64,000 bases of DNA, taken from positions 124,001 through 188,000 of the forward strand of contig NZ_JHET01000006.1 of assembly GCF_000685355.1 (NCBI RefSeq). The letters run 5' to 3'. Positions within the stretch are counted from its first letter, which is position 1; each line of letters opens with the position of its first letter. Shown piece by piece: positions 1 to 9,848 of the stretch. A program made the translations under genes and the position numbers. The stretch comes from Microbacterium sp. CH12i (GTDB taxonomy: Bacteria; Actinomycetota; Actinomycetes; Actinomycetales; Microbacteriaceae). The notes under the pieces are model-generated. The model saw nothing but the letters and a program-made list of their open reading frames with translations, made no database searches and was not told where the DNA came from.

Positions 1-168
1 GCATGGCTTGACACGTTCCCGCTGCTGCCGCGAAACATCGAGCACTCCGGTCAACAGCACGAGCAGATCATCAACGCAATTCTGATGGGCCAGCCGGATG
101 CCGCGGAAGACGCGATGCGCGGGCACCTCGAAGGTTCGGAAGCGCTGCTGCGCGGCTTCCTCGCTTAG
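1..168 (+). CDS. GntR-family regulator, FCD domain C-terminus (partial, 5' end outside window)
   Basis: An open frame enters at base 1 and ends at TAG 166-168. The 55 visible residues include EQIINAILMGQPDAAEDAMR followed by GHLEGSEALL, the last helices of an FCD ligand-binding domain as found in FadR/GntR regulators (His-x-x-Ile-hydrophobic-Ala-Ile then Gly-Asp-Ala-x-x-Ala, then His-Leu). The DNA-binding half is outside the window. Its stop overlaps by 3 nt the stop of the convergent acyl-CoA dehydrogenase-like gene. Being next to that operon it may regulate it, but this is only inferred from position. Confidence 0.75.
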   Translation, partial: AWLDTFPLLPRNIEHSGQQHEQIINAILMGQPDAAEDAMRGHLEGSEALLRGFLA

Positions 169-1322
169 TTTTCTGGCGGCCCGAGCAGCGCGCTCGCTGC
201 GGTCGAGTGCGCAGACTCCGGGTCAGACGGGTGAAAGACTCCGGCGAGCACATCGCGGTACAGCCTCGACAGCTCGTTCGACGAGAAGTAAGACCCACCG
301 CCGGCAGCCAGGATCGCTTCGTCAACGACGCGCTTCGCCATCATGACGGCGCGATGCTTGACGCCAGACAGCAGCGTGAACCAGCAGGCGCCATTGTCGG
401 TCTGCTGATCCACGTCGCGCGTGAGTGCCGCGATCTGCGGGGGCAGGGCGTCATAGAGGAGGCTCATCTCGGCGATGCGCCAGCGGATGTCGGGATCCTG
501 GCTGTACGTCAGCCCAGTCTTCTTCGACGTGCGCTTCTGCACAGTTTCAACGGCGAGGTCTAGCGCACGGCGGGCGATGCCGGTGTAGACCGAGGCGAGC
601 AGCAGTTCGAACACGCTGAAGATGCCGAAGATGATCGGGTCAGGGCTGGGGCCCGGATCGATACGGCGGACGACGTGCTCTGGTGCGGCGACGGCGTTCT
701 TCAGCTTCGTCGTGCGGCTCTGTGTGCCGCGCATGCCGAGGGTGTCCCAATCATCGCTCGTCGTAACCGCATCCGTACGGTCGATGAACGCGAACACGAG
801 CTTCGGGGCATCGTCGCTCGTGGTGTCGAGACCGTGCAGGCCAAGTTGTGTCCACACCGGTGCGAGCGAGGTGAAGATCTTCGTGCCGGTGAAGGCGTAG
901 CCGCCGTCGTTTTGCGGCACGGCTTCGGTGTCGCTGCCGAACAGCACCAGGTCGTTGCCGCCCTCGCTGATCCCGAAGGCGAAGACTTCACCCTGGGCCG
1001 CGCCATCCTGCACGAATTCCATGCCTGAGACGCCGCGGTCGCTGAAGACCTTCGCGACGCCGGTCCACACCAGGTGCATGTTGATCGCGAGCGCGGTAGC
1101 GGGCGCGGCTGTTGCGAGGCGCTGCTGCAGAATCGCCGCCTGCTCCAGACCGAGGCCGGCGCCGCCGCGCTCGGTCGGGACGAGGATTTTCAGGTAACCG
1201 GCATCCCGCAGCTCTTCGAGATCTTGCTGCGGGAAGGTGTTCTCGCGGTCGTGGATCGGCGCACGCTCGCGGATGCGCTCGAGCAGGTCATCGGGCAGAT
1301 ACGCGGTGGAATCGAAGGTCAT
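165..1322 (-). CDS. acyl-CoA dehydrogenase-family flavoprotein
   Basis: A 385-residue protein with the acyl-CoA dehydrogenase fold order: an N-terminal helical domain (ending near ATALAINMHLVW), a beta domain (FGISEGGNDLVLFGSDTEA, then TGTKIFTSLAPVW), and a C-terminal helical bundle with RLYRDVLAGVFHPSD. The usual C-terminal E-G-T segment that carries or follows the catalytic glutamate in true dehydrogenases is not seen; the tail instead has His and Asp residues, as in the DszC/SfnB-like side of the superfamily. A flavin-dependent oxygenase or a non-standard dehydrogenase are both possible. Its ATG overlaps the stop of the upstream hydrolase gene by 4 nt, so the two are translationally coupled. 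Substrate unknown. Confidence 0.8.
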   Translation of the reverse strand: MTFDSTAYLPDDLLERIRERAPIHDRENTFPQQDLEELRDAGYLKILVPTERGGAGLGLEQAAILQQRLATAAPATALAINMHLVWTGVAKVFSDRGVSGMEFVQDGAAQGEVFAFGISEGGNDLVLFGSDTEAVPQNDGGYAFTGTKIFTSLAPVWTQLGLHGLDTTSDDAPKLVFAFIDRTDAVTTSDDWDTLGMRGTQSRTTKLKNAVAAPEHVVRRIDPGPSPDPIIFGIFSVFELLLASVYTGIARRALDLAVETVQKRTSKKTGLTYSQDPDIRWRIAEMSLLYDALPPQIAALTRDVDQQTDNGACWFTLLSGVKHRAVMMAKRVVDEAILAAGGGSYFSSNELSRLYRDVLAGVFHPSDPESAHSTAASALLGPPEN

Positions 1323-2077
1323 GCGAGTGCCTCCAGCAGTTGGCGAATCGTTTCCTCGGGCTTGTCGCGGTGCGGAGAGTGCCCGGCGCCAGCGACGATC
1401 GACATAGAGATGTTCTCGTTAGCGGCGAGTACCGCTTCGGCAGTTTTCCCCGTGAACAGACTGTAGACCTCGGGGTCAGCGCCGAGGATATGCGTGGGAA
1501 CTCTCAGGCGCGCAGCTTCCGCTCGCACGTCCCACGGCTGGTTCTGGGCGCTGGTCTGCTCGACTGCCCAGCCGCTCGCGCGAAGCACAGCGTCAACTTT
1601 GAGCTCGATTTCCTGCGGGTGCCAGTGCGGGTGCTCTTCGCGAACGGTCTCGGCACGCGTATCGGCGAACGCCCGCTCCTGGCTGCCGCGGATAATTCCG
1701 GCATCCCTGTCATCGACGAAGAGGGCAGGGTCGATGAGGATGAGCTGCTTCGTCCAAGACTCGTCGGATGCCGCGGCCACCGTGCTTGCGGCCGCGCCGA
1801 GCGAGTGGCCGATCACGGCATCCCAGGTGTCGCCGTGATCTGGTCGCGCGGCGGCGATATCTGCGGCATAGGCGGCGACGGTGTAGTCCAGCGCCCGCGG
1901 AGCATCGCCGTGTCCGCGCAGGTCTACCGCGGTGGCCTGCCAGCCCGCGTTCGCGAGGGCATCACCGATACGCCACATCAATGCCGCGGACGAGCCGAGC
2001 CCGTGTACGAGCAGCGCGTGCTTCGGAGCATCCGAGGCGCCCCAGGTGAGCCGGGGAAGAATGAGAGGAGCAGGCAT
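1319..2077 (-). CDS. alpha/beta-fold hydrolase
   Basis: A 252-residue alpha/beta hydrolase. The oxyanion-hole segment HALLVHGLGSS lies near residues 20-30, the nucleophile elbow is GHSLGAA (Ser in G-x-S-x-G, about residue 91), and a catalytic His is near the end (GAGHSPHRDKPEE). Length fits single-domain esterase/dienelactone/C-C hydrolase types; the substrate cannot be told. It is the first gene of the pair with the acyl-CoA dehydrogenase-like gene. The start is supported by a -10 hexamer TAGGCT at 2089-2084 followed by 6 nt and the ATG, with no Shine-Dalgarno, which indicates a leaderless transcript separate from the PfkB gene upstream. Confidence 0.85.
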   Translation of the reverse strand: MPAPLILPRLTWGASDAPKHALLVHGLGSSAALMWRIGDALANAGWQATAVDLRGHGDAPRALDYTVAAYAADIAAARPDHGDTWDAVIGHSLGAAASTVAAASDESWTKQLILIDPALFVDDRDAGIIRGSQERAFADTRAETVREEHPHWHPQEIELKVDAVLRASGWAVEQTSAQNQPWDVRAEAARLRVPTHILGADPEVYSLFTGKTAEAVLAANENISMSIVAGAGHSPHRDKPEETIRQLLEALA

Positions 2078-2083
2078 GAAGCC

Positions 2084-2089
2084 AGCCTA
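2084..2089 (-). promoter_or_regulatory. -10 element TAGGCT of a leaderless promoter
   Basis: TAGGCT reads on the minus strand and is followed by exactly 6 nt (GGCTTC) and the ATG at 2077. No Shine-Dalgarno fits between, so transcription probably starts at or next to the start codon. Confidence 0.5.
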
Positions 2090-2095
2090 CGAGTC

Positions 2096-3012
2096 TCAGT
2101 CGATCGGCGGCATATCTGCGGCGATGGTGAGCACGCGCTCAGCGGCAATGTGCCCTGCCAGAAGGCGTTCTGCCAGTGAGTGGCCTTCGAGAGTTGCGGC
2201 GAGGAATCCCGAGGCGAACGCATCGCCAGCACCGACAGGTTCAACGACGTCGACAACAGGTGCGGCGACGAACACCGGTTCAGCGTCGCCGTCGAACGCG
2301 GTCGCGCCGATGTCGCCATCCTTCACCACGAGCAGCGCGCAGTCAGGAAGGAACGCACGAATCTCGGCGGGAGTCACTGTGCCCCAGATACGCTCGGCCT
2401 CGTCACGTCCGACGAACGTGATGTCGGCGGCGTTCGCGAGACGGGCAAGAGTTGCCGCGGCATCCTCGATCGACCACAGCGCGCGCCGATCGTTGACGTC
2501 GAACGACATGAGGGCGCCCACCGTGCGCGCATCGATGAACAGTGGTCGACCATCTCGCGACAGGATGCGGAGAGGGCAGGCGTGATACCCGTCGTGTGGA
2601 CGATCTTCACGCCGGTGAGGCGCTCGATGCTCAAGTACCCGCGGGCCATGCGGGACGCGGCCGAACCGCGACGGTAGTAGTAGACCGCAGACCCCTCGGC
2701 ACCGGGGTCTTTGAACATGACGCCGGTGGGTGCATCCTCATCGTGTTCTACCCATAGCTCGACGCCGCGACGCTCGAGATCCGTCGAGATCCGCACACCG
2801 AATGGATCGTCGCCGAGTCTGGATGCCCACGCCGCCCGATGACCCACGGCGGCGAGGCCAGCGCTGACGTTGGACTCCGCACCACCGAATCCAATGCGTG
2901 CCGACGTGGCCTCTGAGAGCTGGGCATCCGTCGGGGTGACGAGAGCCATCGTCTCGCCGACGCAGACGATCTCGGGAGCAGTCGTGGCCTCGCACAGAAG
3001 AGGAGTGCTCAT
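2096..3012 (-). CDS. PfkB-family carbohydrate kinase (2-keto-3-deoxygluconate kinase type), single-base frameshift
   Basis: The N-terminal part reads in one frame (VCVGETMALVTP, then FGGAESNVSAGLAAVG, the sugar-binding Gly-Gly region) and the C-terminal part in another (GALMSFDVNDRRALW, then VEPVGAGDAFASGF, the anion-hole and catalytic Asp motif G-A-G-D). The switch lies at about 2540-2545. Restoring one C there gives VDHLFIDARTVGALMSFDVN and a 305-residue protein of normal PfkB length. The enzyme would phosphorylate a sugar or sugar acid such as 2-keto-3-deoxygluconate with ATP; specificity is inferred from general KdgK resemblance. The start overlaps the MFS stop by 4 nt. The frameshift resembles others in this window and is probably a sequence error. 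Confidence 0.75.
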
Positions 3013-4216
3013 GAAGGGGTGACCGCCACCGGTTCGGTGTCTGGATATGGACTGGGATCGCGATGGCGGAGGTCAGGGAATGCTCGGACGAATACCACCG
3101 CGACGATGAGACCGACGATAGCGAACAGGATGCCGGCCACGAACGCGCCCTGGGGTCCTGCATTGTCGACGAGGAGGCCGGCGATTGCGGATCCTGCCGC
3201 GGCGCCGATGAGCTGACCGGTGCCGGCCCAGCCGAAAGCCTCGGCGGTGTCGCTGAATTTCACGCTCGCTGTTGTGATTGCGAAGAGGACGGCGAGGGCG
3301 GGGGCGATGCCGATACCGGCGAGTAACAGCGTGCCGCCGATCCAGAAGATGTTGAGCGAGACCATGGTGAGTGCGAGGCCCACTGCGACGATTGCGAGGC
3401 GGCGTGCCATCGCCCACGGGCCGATCGGGATGTGTCCCATCGAAAGCCCGCCGGCGAGACTTCCCACCGCGAAGATCGCGAGCACGAGACCAGCATCTAG
3501 CCCCTCATGGCCGAAGGTGGCGACGACTCCGACCTCTACTGCGGAACAGGCTCCGATGAGGAGGAAGCCAATCACTGTCGCGAGGAGCACTGGCGGTTTA
3601 AGTACGACGAGCCCGAACGCACGGCGGCTGCGGGGGATGCGCACCCGTCCGAGCTCGGGGGAGAGGATGAACCACCCGCCGCCCACGACGAGGATGATCG
3701 CGACGAGCAGCAGGCCTTCTACCGTTCCGATCTGGGTGGAGACGAGTGTGATGACGACGGGCGCGAGGATCCAGATGATCTCCTGCAGCGAGGCATCCAG
3801 TGAAAACAGCGGCGTCAGCTGGGACGAGTTCACCAGCTTCGGATAGATAGTGCGCACAGCGGCCTGGACCGGCGGAGTCGAGAGGCCGGCGAGGAGCCCA
3901 AGTGCCATGTAGCCGGGGACGTTCAGGGGAAGCAACGCGAGACCGAGCACCGCCAGCACACACACGGTGAGAGTGAGGGTGAGCACGCGGCGCATTCCCC
4001 AGGCGCCCATCCATCGACTGGTCACGGGGCCTGCGATCGCCTGCCCGACTGACGTTGCCGCGAGCACGAGCCTGCGGATCCGTACGATCCGGTCTGCTGC
4101 TCGACATGCAGCAAGATCGCGAGCGAGGCCATGCCATTGGGGAAGCGCGCTGCGAGCTGAGCGGCGATCATGCGCCCCACGCCCGGAGTGCGAAGAAGGT
4201 CCCGATATCCAGCCAC
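3009..4216 (-). CDS. MFS transporter, single-base frameshift near the N-terminus
   Basis: A hydrophobic protein of about 402 residues with 12 predicted membrane segments, for example VLTLTLTVCVLAVLGLALL and LAIVAVGLALTMVSLNIFWI. The first membrane helices (GVGRMIAAQLAARFPNGMAS) read in a different frame from the rest; the switch is at about 4068-4073. One restored base gives GSAGLVLAATSVGQAIAG. The fold suggests a DHA1-like drug or sugar exporter; the substrate is unknown. I chose GTG 4216 because the -10-like TACCTT (4228-4223) precedes it by 6 nt, the same spacing as at many starts here; an upstream GTG at 4282 is possible. It is the first gene of the MFS-PfkB pair. Confidence 0.75.
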
Positions 4217-4222
4217 CAGATA

Positions 4223-4228
4223 AAGGTA
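4223..4228 (-). promoter_or_regulatory. -10 element TACCTT that fixes the MFS start
   Basis: TACCTT on the minus strand is followed by 6 nt and GTG 4216. It supports the shorter start over the GTG at 4282. Confidence 0.4.
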
Positions 4229-4293
4229 CCGGGGGTGGGTGGCGCTCCTTCGCCAGACTCCGATCCCGACACACCGCGACACGCCGAGATGCG

Positions 4294-4469
4294 TTCTCCA
4301 CAGGAAATTGAATGTCCGAATCCCCGCGTAGCGTCCTGCCTGTGGATGGATTTCTGAGGGGGCGCTGAGAACCGCGAGATCATGCGCTTCGAGGGCACCG
4401 AAGTCGGATCGCGATCTGTGGATGAAACGGTGGACAACCTGTGTTGTACCAGTGGAGAGCGGTGGATAG
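4294..4469. promoter_or_regulatory. cluster of DnaA-box-like 9-mers upstream of nrdHIEF
   Basis: The gene-free stretch 4217-4582 holds several near matches to DnaA boxes (TTATCCACA / TTGTCCACA or their complements): TTCTCCACA 4294-4302 (8/9), TGTGGATGG 4341-4349 (7/9), TGTGGATGA 4417-4425 (8/9), GGTGGACAA 4429-4437 (8/9), AGTGGAGAG 4451-4459 (weak) and GGTGGATAG 4461-4469 (7/9). Five are on one strand, and the last four are spaced about 10-22 nt apart. Control of ribonucleotide reductase by DnaA is known in E. coli; here it is inferred from sequence only. Confidence 0.4.
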
Positions 4470-4485
4470 TCACACCGATGTAACT

Positions 4486-4532
4486 ACTACCCCTAGTGGT
4501 CACCCTCAATGTCCGTCCCTATATGTAGTATT
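4486..4532 (+). promoter_or_regulatory. tandem NrdR-box-like sites before nrdH
   Basis: Two partly palindromic sites, ACTACCCCTAGTGGT (4486-4500) and CCCTATATGTAGTATT (about 4518-4532), have centres about 31 nt apart, three helical turns. Paired boxes at that spacing, with an ACTAnnnnTAGT-like core, are typical of NrdR, the ATP/dATP-sensing repressor of ribonucleotide reductase genes. They lie about 50-100 nt before the nrdH start. Confidence 0.5.
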
Positions 4533-4582
4533 GAAGTCCCGGCGGGGGTTTGCCGGAAAGCTGAGATTTGAGGGGAATAAAT

Positions 4583-4816
4583 ATGTCGATTACCGTCTAC
4601 ACAAAGCCGTCGTGCGTGCAATGCAACGCGACCTACCGCGCTCTGGATGCAAAGGGCATTGAGTACGAGATTCACGACCTCTCGGAAGACGCCGCGGCGC
4701 TCGAGCACGTCAAGTCGCTCGGCTACATGCAGGCGCCGGTCGTCGTCACCGATGAGGATCACTGGTCGGGCTTCCGTCCCGACAAGATCAGCGAACTCGC
4801 GTCTCGTCTGGCATAA
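4583..4816 (+). CDS. nrdH: glutaredoxin-like protein NrdH
   Basis: A 77-residue redoxin that supplies electrons to class Ib ribonucleotide reductase, itself reduced by thioredoxin reductase. The start of the protein is [11 protein letters not shown] with the redox pair C-V-Q-C at residues 11-14, and the NrdH signature WSGFRPD lies near the C-terminus. I take ATG 4583, with the purine-rich GAGGGGAAT 5-13 nt upstream as ribosome binding site. An in-frame start five codons earlier lacks this support. It leads the nrdHIEF operon, 11 nt before nrdI. Confidence 0.95.
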   Translation: MSITVYTKPSCVQCNATYRALDAKGIEYEIHDLSEDAAALEHVKSLGYMQAPVVVTDEDHWSGFRPDKISELASRLA

Positions 4817-4827
4817 GGAATCCGGTC

Positions 4828-5289
4828 ATGAGCGTCGTCGCCACGGCCGCGCCGCTCCTGGTCTATTTCTCTAGCACCTCGGGCAACACGGCCCGGTTTG
4901 TTGAGAAGGTCGGTCTGCCGGCTCAGCGCATTCCGCTGCACCGCACCGACGAACCCCTCGTGATTGATGAGCCCTTTGTTCTCGTGACTCCCACCTACGG
5001 TGGCGGTCAGGGGCGTGGCGAGGAAAAGGGTGCAGTACCTAAACAAGTGATCCGGTTCCTCAACGATGAGCACAACCGACGTCATATCCGCGGCGTGATC
5101 TCCGCGGGGAACACCAACTTCGGCGAGTCGTTCTGTCGCGCCGGCGAGATCATCAGCCGCAAGTGCAACGTGCCGCACTTGTACCGGCTTGAAGTATTCG
5201 GCACACAAGACGATGTAGATCGCGTGAGCGACGGATTGGAACGATGGTGGGCATCGCAACTAACGAGTATGCAGGGCATGACACAGTGA
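4828..5289 (+). CDS. nrdI: class Ib ribonucleotide reductase flavodoxin NrdI
   Basis: A 153-residue flavodoxin-like protein. The FMN phosphate loop is [12 protein letters not shown] near residues 13-24, followed by TPTYGGG, and the central segment is [15 protein letters not shown]. NrdI supplies the oxidant (superoxide or peroxide) needed to assemble the Mn(III)2-tyrosyl radical cofactor of NrdF. Its stop overlaps the GTG start of nrdE by 4 nt, indicating coupled translation. Confidence 0.95.
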   Translation: MSVVATAAPLLVYFSSTSGNTARFVEKVGLPAQRIPLHRTDEPLVIDEPFVLVTPTYGGGQGRGEEKGAVPKQVIRFLNDEHNRRHIRGVISAGNTNFGESFCRAGEIISRKCNVPHLYRLEVFGTQDDVDRVSDGLERWWASQLTSMQGMTQ

Positions 5290-7430
5290 CAGACCAGACG
5301 GCCTTCAAGGTCAACCCCTCATATGAGGGGCTCGACTATCACGCGCTCAATGCGATGCTGAACCTGTACGACGCGAACGGCAAGATTCAGTTCGACGCCG
5401 ACAAGCGTGCCGCACGGGAGTACTTCCTGCAGCACGTGAACCAGAACACCGTGTTCTTCCACTCGCTCAAAGAGCGCCTGGACTATCTCGTTGAGAAGGA
5501 GTACTACGACGGGGCTCTCCTCGAGAAGTACTCTGACGAGTTCATTCAGAAGCTCAACGATCTCGCGTACGGCAAGAAGTTCCGTTTCGAGACGTTCCTC
5601 GGAGCCTTCAAGTACTACACCAGTTACACGCTGAAGACCTTCGATGGCAAGCGGTACCTCGAGCGCTTCGAAGACCGCGTCGTGATGACGGCTCTCGGGC
5701 TCGCCGATGGCGACGAGCAGGTAGCGATCGACCTCGTCGAAGAGATCATCTCCGGTCGCTTCCAGCCGGCGACGCCGACCTTCCTTAACACGGGCAAGGC
5801 TCAGCGCGGCGAACTCGTCAGCTGCTTCCTGCTGCGCATCGAAGACAACATGGAGTCGATCTCACGCGGAATCAATTCCTCGCTGCAGCTGTCCAAGCGC
5901 GGCGGCGGCGTGGCTCTGCTGCTGTCGAACATCCGCGAGTCCGGCGCTCCGATCAAGCAGATCGAGAACCAATCCAGCGGCATCATCCCCGTGATGAAGC
6001 TTCTCGAAGACAGCTTCAGCTATGCCAACCAGCTCGGTGCCCGCCAGGGTGCCGGTGCGGTGTACCTCAACGCGCACCACCCCGACATCATGCGCTTCCT
6101 CGACACCAAGCGTGAGAATGCTGATGAGAAGATCCGCATCAAGACGCTCTCGCTGGGCGTCGTCGTGCCCGACATCACGTTTGAACTCGCCAAGAATGGC
6201 GAAGACATGTACCTGTTTTCGCCGTACGACGTCGAGAAGGTTTACGGCGTGCCGTTTGGTGACATCTCTGTCTCCGAGAAGTACCGCGAGATGGTCGATA
6301 ACCCGCGCATCAAGAAGACGAAAATCAACGCGCGCGAGTTCTTCCAGACCATCGCCGAGATTCAGTTCGAGTCGGGCTACCCGTACATCATGTTCGAAGA
6401 CACGGTGAACAAGGCGAACCCGATCAAGGGCCGCATCAACATGTCCAACCTCTGCAGCGAGATTCTGCAGGTGAACACCCCGACTACGTACAACGAAGAC
6501 CTTTCGTACGACCAGATCGGCAAGGACATCTCGTGCAACCTCGGCTCGATGAACATCGCGCTGGCGATGGATGCCGATGACCTGGGCAAGACCGTTGAGA
6601 CGGCGATCCGTGGTCTGACTGCGGTCAGCAACCAGAGCCACATCTCGTCGGTTCGTTCCATTGAAGACGGCAACGACCGCTCGCACGCCATCGGCCTCGG
6701 TCAGATGAACCTGCACGGCTACCTGGCGCGTGAGCGTGTGTACTACGGGTCCGAAGAGGGCATCGACTTCACGAACATCTACTTCTACACCGTGCTGTTC
6801 CACGCGCTGCGCGCATCGAACCGCTTGGCCATCGAACGTGGCGTCGCCTTCGACGGATTCGAAGACTCGACGTACGCGTCGGGAGAGTTCTTCGACAAGT
6901 ACATCGAGCGCACCTGGACGCCTGAGACCGAGAAGGTCAAGGAGCTGTTCGCTGGCCAGCGCATTCCGACGCAGGATGACTGGGTCGCGCTGAAGGATTC
7001 CATCCAGAAGCACGGCATCTACAACCAGAACCTGCAGGCTGTGCCGCCGACCGGATCGATCTCGTACATCAACAACTCGACGTCGTCGATTCACCCCATC
7101 GCGTCGAAGGTTGAGATCCGCAAGGAAGGCAAGCTCGGTCGCGTCTACTACCCGGCGCCGTTCATGACGAACGACAACCTGGAGTACTACCAGGACGCGT
7201 ACGAGATCGGCTACGAGAAGGTCATCGACACGTACGCCGCTGCCACGCAGCACGTCGACCAGGGCCTGTCGCTGACGCTGTTCTTCAAGGACACCGCCAC
7301 CACGCGCGACATCAACAAGGCGCAGATCTACGCATGGCGCAAGGGCATCAAGACGATCTACTACATCCGTCTTCGCCAGATGGCGCTCGAGGGTACCGAC
7401 ATGGCGGAGTGCGTCAGCTGCATGCTTTGA
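5286..7430 (+). CDS. nrdE: class Ib ribonucleoside-diphosphate reductase alpha subunit
   Basis: A 714-residue catalytic subunit that reduces ribonucleoside diphosphates to deoxy forms. Visible family marks are the short N-terminal domain without a full ATP cone, [20 protein letters not shown] around the first active-site Cys, [33 protein letters not shown] in the phosphate-binding region, and the C-terminal redox pair in ECVSC that NrdH reduces. I choose GTG 5286, which overlaps the nrdI stop (GTGA) and begins [15 protein letters not shown]. An upstream in-frame start lies inside nrdI. No frameshift is seen, unlike many neighbours. Confidence 0.97.
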   Translation: MTDQTAFKVNPSYEGLDYHALNAMLNLYDANGKIQFDADKRAAREYFLQHVNQNTVFFHSLKERLDYLVEKEYYDGALLEKYSDEFIQKLNDLAYGKKFRFETFLGAFKYYTSYTLKTFDGKRYLERFEDRVVMTALGLADGDEQVAIDLVEEIISGRFQPATPTFLNTGKAQRGELVSCFLLRIEDNMESISRGINSSLQLSKRGGGVALLLSNIRESGAPIKQIENQSSGIIPVMKLLEDSFSYANQLGARQGAGAVYLNAHHPDIMRFLDTKRENADEKIRIKTLSLGVVVPDITFELAKNGEDMYLFSPYDVEKVYGVPFGDISVSEKYREMVDNPRIKKTKINAREFFQTIAEIQFESGYPYIMFEDTVNKANPIKGRINMSNLCSEILQVNTPTTYNEDLSYDQIGKDISCNLGSMNIALAMDADDLGKTVETAIRGLTAVSNQSHISSVRSIEDGNDRSHAIGLGQMNLHGYLARERVYYGSEEGIDFTNIYFYTVLFHALRASNRLAIERGVAFDGFEDSTYASGEFFDKYIERTWTPETEKVKELFAGQRIPTQDDWVALKDSIQKHGIYNQNLQAVPPTGSISYINNSTSSIHPIASKVEIRKEGKLGRVYYPAPFMTNDNLEYYQDAYEIGYEKVIDTYAAATQHVDQGLSLTLFFKDTATTRDINKAQIYAWRKGIKTIYYIRLRQMALEGTDMAECVSCML

Positions 7431-7451
7431 TGCGCTGACCAGGGATTTTAG

Positions 7452-8444
<993 letters not shown>

Positions 8445-8464
8445 GCGGAATTGCGGTTCGATAG

Positions 8465-8875
8465 ATGATGCGGATGCTGCAAAACGTCGCTCGATGGGCT
8501 CTCGTCGCCCTGCTTGGGGTAGCGGGTGCTGGGCACCTGACATGGGGTCGTCGTGGCTTCCGGATCACAGTGCCCGACTGGGCTGAGCGCGTTCTGCGTC
8601 TGGACAAGGATGCGATCGTCGTCGCATCCGGTGCGGCCGAGTTGATGCTGGCGGGGGCTCTTGCTCTGCTCCCGGGCGAGAAGAAGCGCGTGGGATGGGC
8701 TGTTGCCGTATTCTTCGTCGCGGTCTTCCCGGGCAATGTGCATCAGTGGCGTACGGGGCGCTCCGCCCCGATGCTCGACACCGATCGTCGGCGCCTCGGA
8801 CGCCTGTTTCTTCAGCCGGTGCTGGTTGCGTGGGCTTTATGGAGCACAGCCGAGTATCCTGGAAGACAGCACTGA
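8465..8875 (+). CDS. DoxX-family small membrane protein
   Basis: A 136-residue protein with four hydrophobic segments: WALVALLGVAGAGHLTWG at the N-terminus, AAELMLAGALALLP, VGWAVAVFFVAVFPGNVHQW and a C-terminal helix VLVAWALW. The GxxH in the first helix and the FPGNVHQW motif after the third are typical of DoxX-like proteins in actinobacteria. Function is unknown; some DoxX proteins act in redox or detoxification complexes. It begins 20 nt after nrdF, so it may be read through from the nrd operon. ATG 8465 or 8474 could start it. Confidence 0.7.
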   Translation: MMRMLQNVARWALVALLGVAGAGHLTWGRRGFRITVPDWAERVLRLDKDAIVVASGAAELMLAGALALLPGEKKRVGWAVAVFFVAVFPGNVHQWRTGRSAPMLDTDRRRLGRLFLQPVLVAWALWSTAEYPGRQH

Positions 8876-8891
8876 AAACTGGAGGCAACCC

Positions 8892-9098
8892 GTGATCGTC
8901 AGCTTTATCGTCTACTTGGTCCTGTTCGTGGGCGGCATCGTCGTCATGGGGCTTGCTCAGGGGCTTGCCGATTACAACGCGCTGGTGTTCTGCGCGGGAC
9001 TGGCATCTGTCTGCCTGTCGTTGGCATGGGTCATGCGTCAGCCGGGCGGCGCGACGCGTCGTGCGAACAACTGGGATGGCGGCCCGGGCGCCGAGTAA
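8892..9098 (+). CDS. small two-helix membrane protein, unknown function
   Basis: A 68-residue protein starting at GTG 8892 with a clear ribosome binding site GGAGG (8881-8885). It has two hydrophobic stretches (IVSFIVYLVLFVGGIVVMGL and ALVFCAGLASVCLSLAWVM) and a short polar tail rich in Gly, Arg and Asn (RRANNWDGGPG). I do not recognise a named family. It follows the DoxX-like gene by 16 nt and is probably co-transcribed. Confidence 0.65.
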   Translation: MIVSFIVYLVLFVGGIVVMGLAQGLADYNALVFCAGLASVCLSLAWVMRQPGGATRRANNWDGGPGAE

Positions 9099-9117
9099 TC
9101 GGAGCCTGCCTGAGCGA

Positions 9118-9720
9118 TCAGGCGCGCTTCGACAGTCGCGCCTCGAGGTTTGCCTTCACGGCGGGCCACTCGGGCTCGATGATCGAGAACTCCACGCTGT
9201 CACGTAGCGCACCATTGCGGTAGCGCGACATCGCACGCATCACGCCGTCTTGTTTCGCGCCGAGCCGTTCGATAGCCGTGCGCGACTGGAAGTTCACCCA
9301 CTGCGTGGTGAGGCCGACACGGAAGACGCCAAGATCTTCAAACGCATGCCGCAACAGTAGGAGCTTCGACTCCGCGTTCGTGCCAGTCCCGTGCGCTGAC
9401 GGACGATTCCACGTGTACCCGATGTGCAATCGCGGCACGTCTGCCACAAGCTCGTAGTAGGTCGTCATCCCGAGCACGCGCCCGGCCGGGTCGAACGCGG
9501 TAAACGGAACCATCTCGCCCTTCTCTGCGAGGGCGAGTCGGCGGTCAATTTCGGCCGCCACCCCGTCGGGTGCAGGCACCGAGGTGTACCAGGCGGTCTC
9601 CCACAGGTTCCCCTCCTGCACAGCATCCACTAGGCCGTCATGGTGCGAACGGTCCAACGGGCGGAGCTTTACCAGCGAGCCGGTGAGAGTGAGCGGTGCG
9701 GGCGGGATGCGGAAGGCCAT
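9118..9720 (-). CDS. GNAT-family N-acetyltransferase (RimJ/RimL type)
   Basis: A 200-residue acetyltransferase. It has the opening pattern of the RimL-like group (LVKLRPLDRSHHDGLVDA), a central strand FTAFDPAGRVLGMTTYY, IGYTWNRPSAHGTGTNAESK in the acetyl-CoA-binding loop, and RTAIERLGAKQDGVMR near the C-terminus. It would move an acetyl group from acetyl-CoA to an amine, perhaps a protein N-terminus or small molecule; the substrate is not evident. A -10-like TTTAAT (9732-9727) lies 6 nt before the ATG, consistent with leaderless expression. It is divergent from the large secreted protein gene. Confidence 0.8.
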   Translation of the reverse strand: MAFRIPPAPLTLTGSLVKLRPLDRSHHDGLVDAVQEGNLWETAWYTSVPAPDGVAAEIDRRLALAEKGEMVPFTAFDPAGRVLGMTTYYELVADVPRLHIGYTWNRPSAHGTGTNAESKLLLLRHAFEDLGVFRVGLTTQWVNFQSRTAIERLGAKQDGVMRAMSRYRNGALRDSVEFSIIEPEWPAVKANLEARLSKRA

Positions 9721-9835
9721 GCAGTCATTAAATCAGCTCGCGTTCAGCAGGCGTCCGAGGCGATGGAGGCGTACTGCGGTTCGCCCGTTCACTCTGTGTT
9801 TGCCTCCGCGACTCCGTGAGTTTCTTCCCCGCCCC

Positions 9836-9841
9836 TAACTT
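9836..9841 (+). promoter_or_regulatory. -10 element TAACTT that selects the start of the giant secreted protein
   Basis: TAACTT is followed by 7 nt and GTG 9849. The alternative GTG 9816 has neither a Shine-Dalgarno nor a suitable hexamer, and would sit upstream of this promoter. Confidence 0.4.
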
Positions 9842-9848
9842 CGAGCAA

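Noticed and set aside
9816..9848. GTG 9816 as start of the giant secreted protein
   Set aside because: No SD or -10 fits it. GTG 9849 has TAACTT 7 nt upstream and gives a compact signal peptide.
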